Notes under the pieces: generated by a model
The model's input: the letters and a program-made list of their open reading frames with translations, nothing else
Databases searched by the model: none
Told to the model about the DNA's origin: nothing
Shown here: piece after piece, positions 1-5,142 of the stretch
Layout of the letters: each line of letters begins with the position of its first letter
Position numbering within the stretch: position 1 is the first letter of the stretch
Position numbers and translations under genes: made by a program
Source of the DNA: Acidobacteriota bacterium
GTDB taxonomy: Bacteria; Acidobacteriota; Terriglobia; Terriglobales; Acidobacteriaceae
NCBI GenBank assembly: GCA_021780095.1
Contig: JAJXZK010000094.1
Span: forward strand, 1 to 9,002
Direction of reading: 5' to 3'
Length of the DNA: 9,002 nucleotides

Positions 1-514
1 CCAGTTCCGCACCAATCCCGCCATAGCCAATAATCATCACCTTCTTGCCGTGCAGCTCATCCGCCAGGATGCGATACGAATGCACGCTCGTCTTCGCCTC
101 CTCCGCGGCGGGCGCTGCCCCACCCGGGCCCTTCAGCAACACCTGCCCATCCCAATACTGCTCGTGCTGGCAATCGCGGTAGTGAGGGAAGCGCCACAGA
201 CTCCCCAGAATGGCCCCGACAATCCACTCCGCGACCGGAATATTGTGCAGCCCCTGCCCATCGAACAGCAGAATGCCCTTTGGCAGCCACGGCAAAATCC
301 AGTCCACCCCCGCCAGCAAACACTGGATCACTTTTACCCCACGTAGATACGGAAACATCGGCGTGGCCAGCCATCCGAACATCGGCGGAATCCAGAAATC
401 CACCTCTACCGGATGGTCCAGGGTGTCCGACAACCGGACTAGTTCAACATTTTCTTTCGGGAAATCGAGCAGGAAATCCTCAGAGATATTTGCGGGCAAT
501 CCTATTTTCAACAT
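1..514 (-). CDS. D-2-hydroxyacid dehydrogenase, NAD(P)-dependent (N-terminal part, cut by window edge)
   Basis: This is the amino-terminal 171 codons of a D-isomer-specific 2-hydroxyacid dehydrogenase; the rest lies beyond the left edge. Seen in the sequence: an ATG at 514-512 begins MLKIGLPANISEDF and opens the substrate-domain half. NIPVAEW (residues 91-97) matches the N-x-x-VAE segment where the chain crosses to the nucleotide domain, and GYGGIG (residues 163-168) is the Rossmann GxGxxG dinucleotide loop. From the family, such enzymes are cytoplasmic and interconvert 2-oxo acids and D-2-hydroxy acids with NAD(P)H. The catalytic Arg, Glu and His lie in the missing part, so the substrate (phosphoglycerate, glyoxylate or another) cannot be named. 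The Shine-Dalgarno signal is weak (AGG only 2 nt before ATG). The upstream secreted-protein gene ends 56 bp away on the same strand, so cotranscription is possible. Family assignment is firm; substrate is unknown. Confidence 0.9.
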   Translation of the reverse strand, partial: MLKIGLPANISEDFLLDFPKENVELVRLSDTLDHPVEVDFWIPPMFGWLATPMFPYLRGVKVIQCLLAGVDWILPWLPKGILLFDGQGLHNIPVAEWIVGAILGSLWRFPHYRDCQHEQYWDGQVLLKGPGGAAPAAEEAKTSVHSYRILADELHGKKVMIIGYGGIGAEL

Positions 515-570
515 GGCCTGATAATAATCAGCGCGGTCATGCCAGAGCAAACCGGCACGACCCTCTCCCT

Positions 571-1479
571 CTACTGGTTCGCGCTCAGATGCAAAACGTG
601 TTTTGCGATATCTGGCCAGAACTCACGAAAAACGTTGAAGCCGCCATCGCGGATCGCCACCTGAACCAGCCAACGTTGCCCGGTTTTCGTCCAGTCCCGA
701 TAGCGGGCCGGATAATACAGGTTGCCCAATCCGGCAGCTGCGCCCTTACCAACAATCTCCGAATAATTGACGGTGTTTCTCCCCGCATCGTTCGGCGTAA
801 TCAAAACCCGCGTGTACGCGTAGAGAGCGCGGACATACCAGTGCCCGGTTCCAAGCGCATAGTAACGCGAGTCCTGCCGGGTCAGGGTCGGCACAATCGT
901 ATCGGTCATATAATTTCCAATGCCCTTGTCCACGAATCCGTGCCAATAGTATCGGCCGTACCCAACCATCCCATTGCCGAATTCCGGATAGCTCTTTGAG
1001 ACGTAGGGAATTTCAGTATCCACCGCATTGAAGATAAACGCAGAGTAGTCGAAGGTATTCTGCGTTCCGACCATAAATTTCTCTTTAAAGCTCGGCGGCG
1101 GCGGCTTGGACCCTACACTGACGGCGCGATAGTTCGGAATCCAGCCCATAATGCGTCGCGGCTGCTGCCCGTAGTCGGGCCGAGGCTCGTTGGAGCTCTG
1201 CGCCGGGTTTCTGTTCGCGTCGTAGTGAACCCGGTCGCCCTTGTTTCCGGGGATGGCTGGCGATCCCGTCACGCCGGTTTGTGGAGCCTTGGAGTTCGGG
1301 GCTTGCTGGGGTGCGGGCGCGGTAGGAAGCTGCGTTGAGGCGGCTTCCACTGCGGCGACAGTATCGGGGTGCCATCGCGCTTCAGGCCCCTGTCCGTCCG
1401 CCTTGTACGGTGACGAGAAAGCCACCCCACAAAACACCAAAAGTATTGAAAAAAAAGTTAGGGGTTGCCGCAATTGCAA
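571..1479 (-). CDS. Secreted or envelope protein of unknown function (302 aa)
   Basis: I do not recognise a named family. The protein opens with a Sec-type signal: basic QLRQ, then a hydrophobic stretch at about residues 7-22, with possible cleavage around residues 23-30. A Pro/Ala/Gln-rich, low-complexity linker follows (about 40-130), then a conserved-looking domain (about 105-297) rich in Tyr, Trp, Phe and Gly. That domain contains RRIMGWIPNYR, SYPEFGNGMVGYGRYYWHGF and NLYYPARYRDWT. The aromatic/glycine-rich tail would suit a periplasmic or outer-membrane location, but no clear run of beta-strands or catalytic signature was found. The start is TTG at 1479: no ATG or GTG lies in frame between it and the upstream stop, and a GGATGG sits 6 nt before it. 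The hydroxyacid dehydrogenase follows 56 bp downstream and may share its transcript. A real gene is likely from length, signal peptide and composition; the function is unknown. Confidence 0.8.
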   Translation of the reverse strand: MQLRQPLTFFSILLVFCGVAFSSPYKADGQGPEARWHPDTVAAVEAASTQLPTAPAPQQAPNSKAPQTGVTGSPAIPGNKGDRVHYDANRNPAQSSNEPRPDYGQQPRRIMGWIPNYRAVSVGSKPPPPSFKEKFMVGTQNTFDYSAFIFNAVDTEIPYVSKSYPEFGNGMVGYGRYYWHGFVDKGIGNYMTDTIVPTLTRQDSRYYALGTGHWYVRALYAYTRVLITPNDAGRNTVNYSEIVGKGAAAGLGNLYYPARYRDWTKTGQRWLVQVAIRDGGFNVFREFWPDIAKHVLHLSANQ

Positions 1480-1744
1480 AACTGACCATCCAAGTATGTG
1501 TGAGTGAACTTTTTGAGAGCTTTCTTAGTAGACGCAGCCCACCGCCATCAGGTTACTACAAGTTCGGTACCTTTCTTGACACCCATCGTCGCGGAGATCG
1601 GGCTGACCGCCATTCGATCGCTGCACCCGCGCTGTAAAATCCTTCACGGAAGAGTGAAATAATGACGCTGTATCCCAACATATTGCATGCCGTACGAAAG
1701 CTGGCCCTGGAGGCCGTTCGATCTGGATCGATTGGGGAACTGGA
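1480..1744. other. Divergent intergenic region between the secreted-protein gene and the TPR-like gene
   Basis: Both flanking genes are read outward from this 265-bp stretch, so it should hold promoters for each. I cannot place one with confidence. On the plus strand there is an exact TTGACA at 1576-1581 but no acceptable -10 hexamer at 16-18 nt. There is also a -10-like TAAAAT at 1635-1640 with only a poor -35 match upstream. The rightmost part contains the possible leader ORF listed separately. No RNA gene or riboswitch-like structure was recognised. Confidence 0.5.
1486..1491 (-). promoter_or_regulatory. Ribosome binding site GGATGG deciding a TTG start
   Basis: On the minus strand GGATGG lies 6 nt upstream of TTG at 1479. 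The reading frame meets a stop at 1527-1525 with no ATG or GTG between, so this Shine-Dalgarno-like element supports TTG as the start of the 302-aa secreted protein. A second in-frame TTG at 1473 would be 12 nt away and is less well placed. An ATG at 1489 lies in another frame and is not its start. Confidence 0.55.
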
Positions 1745-1757
1745 ATGTTCGCGATGA
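1662..1757 (+). CDS. Possible 31-aa leader ORF coupled to the TPR-like gene
   Basis: A short ORF starts at ATG 1662 and ends at TGA 1755-1757. The peptide begins MTLYPNILHAVRK and ends IGELECSR. A GGAAGAG Shine-Dalgarno-like element (1648-1654) sits 7 nt upstream. Its GGAAGA portion forms the loop of a small hairpin with stem TTCAC (1643-1647)/GTGAA (1654-1658). The stop overlaps the second in-frame ATG of the downstream gene as ATGA (1754-1757), a classic translational-coupling arrangement. It has no signal peptide; the middle (LHAVRKLALEAV) could form a short amphipathic helix. What is seen is the ribosome site, the frame and the overlap; that it is translated or regulates the next gene is inference. 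It could equally be a chance ORF inside the 5' leader. Confidence 0.3.
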   Translation: MTLYPNILHAVRKLALEAVRSGSIGELECSR

Positions 1758-2593
1758 AGTTTAAGCTTCTGATCCCTGCAGTTACCTTGTGCTTCAGCCT
1801 CGCCACTTCTCAGCCTTTGTGGTCTCAGAGTCAGATCGTCGAAACTCCTGCCGTGCTGGATCAGGGTTTCCACGAAATGTACAACCTGCATTTCCCTGAA
1901 GCACATGCCGTCTTCGCGAAATATATGGTGGAGCATCCCGAAGATCCCATGGGACCGGTCTCCGATGCCGCAGCCTATCTTTTTTCGGAGTTTCACCGCA
2001 CCGGCGTTCTCGACATGCAGCTGTTCACCAACGACACGAATTACCTGCAACACAAAACCGTTCCTGATCCGGCCATAAAGAAGGCCTTCGACGCCGCTCT
2101 CGATAAAGCGGACGGATTGTCCGACACAATTCTTGCGAAACATCCCAGCGATGCCACCGCTTTGTTTGCCAAGACTCTCACCTTTGGTCTGCGTGCGGAT
2201 TATGCGTCGCTCATTGAGCGTCGCGATATTGCCGGATTTCAATTCACCAAGGCCGGCAGCGCCTTTGCCCATCGTCTGCTCGCCGTCGATCCCCACGCCT
2301 ACGATGCCTATCTGGCTGTCGGTATGGAAAACTACATCCTGGGATTGAAGCCGGCGCCGGTTCGCTGGCTCCTGCAAATGGCCGGCGGAGAAACCAACAA
2401 GGTGCTCGGTGAACAAGACCTGGAATTGACCGCCGCCCAGGGTCACTACCTCAAGCCGCTGGCCAAGCTGCTGCTTTCTGTCGCTGCTGTTCGCGATAAT
2501 GACACGGCGAAAGCCCGCAAATTGCTCGGGTCTCTCGCGCAGGAATTTCCCAACAATCCCCTCTATGCCCAGCAGTTGGCAAGACTCAAATAA
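1745..2593 (+). CDS. Secreted TPR-like repeat protein (282 aa)
   Basis: The protein has a Sec signal peptide (K5-K7, hydrophobic core about residues 8-20, probable cleavage around 22-28), so it should work in the periplasm or at the envelope. After that it is helical throughout. Residues 38-66 (GFHEMYNLHFPEAHAVFAKY and following) read like a TPR helix pair, with the spaced small and aromatic residues and a closing HPEDP. Further TPR-like pairs are at about 110-140, 172-205 and 238-282, the last ending FPNNPLYAQQLARLK. TPR proteins are protein-interaction scaffolds; no partner or enzymatic role can be named. Two starts are possible: ATG 1745 with GGGGA 6 nt upstream (used here), or ATG 1754, which gives the more typical signal MKFKLLIPAVTLCF and overlaps the stop of a 31-codon upstream ORF. 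It is the only well-supported plus-strand gene and ends before a strong bidirectional terminator. Confidence 0.85.
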   Translation: MFAMKFKLLIPAVTLCFSLATSQPLWSQSQIVETPAVLDQGFHEMYNLHFPEAHAVFAKYMVEHPEDPMGPVSDAAAYLFSEFHRTGVLDMQLFTNDTNYLQHKTVPDPAIKKAFDAALDKADGLSDTILAKHPSDATALFAKTLTFGLRADYASLIERRDIAGFQFTKAGSAFAHRLLAVDPHAYDAYLAVGMENYILGLKPAPVRWLLQMAGGETNKVLGEQDLELTAAQGHYLKPLAKLLLSVAAVRDNDTAKARKLLGSLAQEFPNNPLYAQQLARLK

Positions 2594-2616
2594 CCCCGTT
2601 GCATCTCCCGGGCAGG

Positions 2617-2686
2617 CCCAGGGTTTCAGTCCTGGGAAACCGAGTTTGAATCCGTGGCGCGCCTGCGGGGGCTGAGGTACGCTGCC
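2617..2686 (-). repeat. Hairpin repeat element, copy A (degraded)
   Basis: This stretch shares blocks, in the same order and orientation, with the array at 4995-5058: TTCAGTCC (2625-2632), GCGCGCCT (2657-2664) and the 13-mer GCTGAGGTACGCT (2671-2683). The first hairpin survives as CCCAGG (2617-2622)/CCTGGG (2631-2636). Its fourth pair is A-T where copy B has G-C, a compensated change. The second hairpin has mismatches and looks decayed. It sits in the 3' untranslated region of the TPR-like gene. Dispersed intergenic hairpin repeats of this style are, to my knowledge, common in Acidobacteriota genomes; what moves them is not visible here. Confidence 0.6.
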
Positions 2687-2740
2687 AACACCACGATTCG
2701 CCCGAAGCGCGCGTAAAGGGCTTGCCATCTTGGCCCAAAT

Positions 2741-2780
2741 AGAAAAGGCGTAGCTCGCCGCAGCGAGCTACGCCTTTTCT
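2741..2780. terminator. Bidirectional intrinsic terminator between convergent genes
   Basis: A perfect inverted repeat with 18-bp arms (2741-2758 and 2763-2780) surrounds a 4-nt CGCA loop. The GC-rich core GGCGTAGCTCGC is flanked by AAAA on one side and TTTT on the other, so on either strand the transcript would form a strong stem ending in U residues (TTTTCTTTC on plus, TTTTCTATTT on minus). It lies between the ends of the TPR-like gene (plus) and the porin gene (minus), exactly where a shared terminator is expected. Confidence 0.92.
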
Positions 2781-2799
2781 TTCAACTGCGTTGCCGCGG

Positions 2800-4617
2800 T
2801 TACGGCAGGTAGTAACGGAACGACGTGAACACCATGTTGTCGGTGCCATGGGCGCCCCCGCCAGGGTTGGTCGTGCCCCCCTGACCGGACCACAGATCAC
2901 GCCGAATGTTGCTGTACTGGATTCCCTGGCGCAAACCGCCCTTGGCTCCGTTATGGATAAAGAACCAGTAGCCCGCCGTGAACTCCTGCACGTCCTTATT
3001 GTTGCCGGTGCACTTGCTCGGAGTAATCGGAGCCCCACCCGGGTTCGCGGAGGTGGATGCCGGTTCGATCCTGCAACCCGACATGTCTGCGGTGTATGTG
3101 CCATAGCCAATCTGCTTGCCGCCCACGATCGCATAGTCACGGCCAATGTAGTCGCCGCCATAGTTGAGGTAAACGTTCAAGCGCTTGTTCGGATTCAACT
3201 CAATCGTGCTCAAAGCGGAGAAACCATGCAGCGGAGAAATGGTCGCGTCCGGACGCAGCGTAATATCGGCGATAGTCGACGAACCGTAGCGGCCCACGCC
3301 CTCGCCATACAGACCCTTCAGCCCAATGGTGACTTTCTTGTTGAGCATTGGCCCGCGGAAGCCTCCGCCGACGCCGCCCCCAACCACTGTGTCGTTGTAC
3401 GGCAGGCGATTCGCCGCATAGATGCGGTCGCGGAAGAAGCGGCTGACCCCGAATAGTTCCCAGTGTCCCCAGCCAGGCTCGACAGCCAGCTTGGCCACCA
3501 TGTCCGGGGCTAGGTTGAAGGAATAGTTTGCCGTCGGGTTGTAAAGCCCGCCGCCGGTGCCACCCGAGCCAATCAGCAAATTCGTCGGCAGGTTGCTGCC
3601 CGCCGGATTCAGTGTCTCGGCATTCTCCGCCGATACCCCCAGCCACATCTTGTCTCCAAACTGTTTCGCGACCCGGAAGCTGTATTGCCGCGTCCAAACA
3701 AAGCCGGCTTCGTACTGAGGATCGATGGTTGCCGGCAGGATCTCCGTTCCACGAGTCAAGCCTTGCGTCGTTTCAGCCGCCAGCGACCAGCCCTGGCCAC
3801 CGGAAATGTCCCAGCCATTGCTCATTTTCGCGTCCGCCCATAGTTGCCGCTGGCGAACTACGTAGCTATTCGATTGGTTGTTGTTGGAGGTGATGCCGGT
3901 ACCCAACCAGTCCATCTCGTAGTACCCGGTCATGGTCCAGTCAGCCAACTTGCCCGTGGCTTTCAGGGCAATTCGCGACTGCCGGCCGGTACCGTCGAAC
4001 TCAGTGAGTTGCGCGGCTGGTGAACTCTGTAATGGAACTCCCGTAAAGGGCGTATTCAAGCCGCCGCCCGTCGCTCCGCCACGCCAATCGGTTTCAGCCG
4101 CCAGGAAGCTGCCTTTTGGCGAGATCGTGATCCCTTTGTAGGCGATCTCATCCGGATGCGTGACCGCTTTCTTCAACTGCTTCTGGTCCTGGTCGGCCAT
4201 GGTCGCCGTCTGCTGGGCCTGCTCCGCCTGCGCCTGAACATTCTGCACCGCTTGATGCAGGTTGGTATAGGCTTCGCTGCTTGAGCTGGAACTCTGTTGC
4301 ACCGCCTGCACCTGGGTTTGCGCCTGTTGCGCAGCCTGCTGCGCCTGTTGCGCTGTGTCCTGCGCCTGCTGCAGTTGCTGGTCGCGGCTTTGCAGCTGCT
4401 GCTTCAATTGGTCAATCTCTTCCTGCTGCTGTTGAAATTGCTGCCGCATTTCCTGCATCTGCTTCTCGATGCTGGTCGGCCTCTTCCTCGCACTCTTTTT
4501 TTGAACGGTTGTGGTCCCTGCACTCGATTGCGCAAATACAGACATGCCCGCCTGCGGCATCATCGCCACACAGGATGCAAGAATCAGGGCTCTAACTTTA
4601 TTCGGTCCGCGTTTCAT
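2800..4617 (-). CDS. DcaP-like outer-membrane porin with N-terminal coiled coil (605 aa)
   Basis: Residues 1-30 form a Sec signal (MKRGPNKVRALILASC, cleaving near FAQ-SS). Residues 47-150 are an extreme Gln/Ala-rich coiled coil, broken by a run of six serines at 109-114. From about 160 the sequence changes to a beta-barrel pattern: alternating hydrophobic residues, Gly/Asn/Thr-rich loops and many Tyr/Trp/Phe girdle residues. It ends with an aromatic strand, TSFRYYLP. From family knowledge, DcaP-type porins combine a periplasmic coiled coil with a trimeric barrel for diffusion of small, often anionic, solutes; the match here is by architecture, not by a decisive motif. The barrel ends in Pro rather than the usual aromatic residue. 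An upstream in-frame ATG at 4719 would put 34 charged residues before the signal, so ATG 4617 with AGAGG 4 nt upstream is preferred. It ends at the bidirectional terminator; a 525-bp gap upstream implies its own promoter. Confidence 0.82.
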   Translation of the reverse strand: MKRGPNKVRALILASCVAMMPQAGMSVFAQSSAGTTTVQKKSARKRPTSIEKQMQEMRQQFQQQQEEIDQLKQQLQSRDQQLQQAQDTAQQAQQAAQQAQTQVQAVQQSSSSSSEAYTNLHQAVQNVQAQAEQAQQTATMADQDQKQLKKAVTHPDEIAYKGITISPKGSFLAAETDWRGGATGGGLNTPFTGVPLQSSPAAQLTEFDGTGRQSRIALKATGKLADWTMTGYYEMDWLGTGITSNNNQSNSYVVRQRQLWADAKMSNGWDISGGQGWSLAAETTQGLTRGTEILPATIDPQYEAGFVWTRQYSFRVAKQFGDKMWLGVSAENAETLNPAGSNLPTNLLIGSGGTGGGLYNPTANYSFNLAPDMVAKLAVEPGWGHWELFGVSRFFRDRIYAANRLPYNDTVVGGGVGGGFRGPMLNKKVTIGLKGLYGEGVGRYGSSTIADITLRPDATISPLHGFSALSTIELNPNKRLNVYLNYGGDYIGRDYAIVGGKQIGYGTYTADMSGCRIEPASTSANPGGAPITPSKCTGNNKDVQEFTAGYWFFIHNGAKGGLRQGIQYSNIRRDLWSGQGGTTNPGGGAHGTDNMVFTSFRYYLP

Positions 4618-4621
4618 TCGG

Positions 4622-4626
4622 CCTCT
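4622..4626 (-). promoter_or_regulatory. Ribosome binding site AGAGG of the porin gene
   Basis: AGAGG on the minus strand lies 4 nt before ATG 4617. Together with the signal peptide that begins there, it favours this start over the in-frame ATG at 4719. Confidence 0.5.
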
Positions 4627-4848
4627 CACTCGTGTTGTTTGATTGAAGATCCAGGAAGGTGCAATGCCCCGCCGTCCTACTCTGAAAGCGCAGTGGTTCT
4701 CGGGGGGTGGCGAGTACATGTCGCTGGCAGGGCTGGTTATTCACACCGCGCTTAGTCTTACAGCGCTGCGTGAATATCCCAAAAACAGAAGATGAATGCC
4801 AGATGAATTCCTGCGCTAGGTGTGGAATTGGCGTCGTTCTGGCGCGGA

Positions 4849-4872
4849 CGGGCCCTCCGGCCGGACGGCCCG
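4849..4872. repeat. GC-rich imperfect palindrome
   Basis: The 24-nt stretch reads CGGGCC-C-TCCGG/CCGGA-C-GGCCCG and is self-complementary except for one C-C mismatch pair. The plus strand continues into TACTTTTC, so a weak terminator is possible on that strand, though no plus-strand gene ends here. It could also be a protein-binding site or part of the nearby hairpin-repeat cluster. Only the symmetry is seen. Confidence 0.5.
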
Positions 4873-4897
4873 GTACTTTTCAGCGTAGTGGAGTGGC

Positions 4898-4911
4898 AGG
4901 GAAGTCTCCCT
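4898..4911. repeat. Short hairpin next to the TolC-tail relic
   Basis: AGGGA (4898-4902) and TCCCT (4907-4911) pair around an AGTC loop, directly after the relic stop codon on the minus strand. It could be a remnant of a terminator, but no U-run follows. It is weak evidence on its own. Confidence 0.3.
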
Positions 4912-4980
4912 CTACGGCAGATTCCCCAGTGGATAGTTCAACGCGCTCGCACATCCCAGCTCCGCGCGGCGACCCTGGAA
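4912..4980 (-). pseudogene. Relic of the 3' end of a TolC-family gene
   Basis: Read on the minus strand this piece ends RRAELGCASALNYPLGNLP-stop, matching the end of the intact TolC-family gene nearby, RYEYELSLAALSYQLGNLP-stop, with the same stop codon TAG. At DNA level 4910-4944 matches 5141-5175 at 29 of 35 positions, counted by eye. Similarity fades upstream of about position 4971 and the rest of the gene is absent, so this is a tail fragment without a start. It is separated from the intact copy by the hairpin array. The likely origin is a second, diverged copy of the gene whose body was deleted, but a partial duplication would look the same. The short length leaves some room for chance. 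Confidence 0.6.
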
Positions 4981-4994
4981 GGTTGCGGGTAGAG

Positions 4995-5098
4995 CCCGGA
5001 CTTCAGTCCGGGGAACTGGGTTAGACCCATAGCGCGCCTTCAGGCGCTGAGGTACGCTCGGCCGCAGCCTCGTATTAGGCCACGACTTTAGTCGTGCC
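4995..5098 (-). repeat. Three-hairpin repeat array, copy B
   Basis: Three hairpins lie in a row, each with TTCA or TTTA in the loop on plus (TGAA/TAAA on minus). Hairpin 1 is CCCGGAC (4995-5001)/GTCCGGG (5006-5012), hairpin 2 is GCGCC (5034-5038)/GGCGC (5043-5047), and hairpin 3 is CACGAC (5081-5086)/GTCGTG (5091-5096). The first two and the adjoining GCTGAGGTACGCT (5046-5058) recur in degraded form at 2617-2686. The array lies downstream of the TolC-family stop. It has no U-runs, so it is not a standard terminator; it may act as a 3' mRNA-stabilising structure or simply be a dispersed repeat. Confidence 0.7.
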
Positions 5099-5142
5099 GC
5101 CCGGAGGAGAAAAACGTAGGATTTTAGCCCTTGCGCCCGACT

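Larger units (their letters stand above)
4618..4911 (-). other. Upstream region of the porin gene, no intact gene
   Basis: No coding sequence with a believable product was found here on either strand. As the leader of the porin gene it should carry a promoter, but no convincing -35/-10 pair was found on the minus strand; the nearest is TTGGGA followed 16 nt later by TAAGAC, a poor match. The region contains the GC-rich palindrome at 4849-4872 and a small hairpin at 4898-4911. Confidence 0.45.

Noticed and set aside
57..374. Minus-strand ORF of 105 codons at the left edge
   Set aside because: It is a shifted frame of the hydroxyacid dehydrogenase, whose own frame carries NIPVAEW and GYGGIG and stays open to the window edge.
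523..534. TGATAATAATCA inverted repeat upstream of the hydroxyacid dehydrogenase
   Set aside because: The half-sites are four bases long and AT-rich, so chance occurrence is likely; no operator can be claimed.
1576..1640. Sigma-70-like elements TTGACA (1576-1581) and TAAAAT (1635-1640) on plus
   Set aside because: The TTGACA has no acceptable -10 at normal spacing and the TAAAAT has only a poor -35; neither makes a convincing promoter alone.
1556..2728. Long minus-strand ORF (390 codons) opposite the TPR-like gene
   Set aside because: It is antisense to a gene with a clear signal peptide and TPR-like helices, spans intergenic repeat and leader sequence, and has no recognisable domain; it is a high-GC shadow.
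5078..5098. Hairpin 3 of the array as terminator of the pump operon
   Set aside because: The stem is short and is followed by no U-run on the minus strand; it fits the repeat family better.
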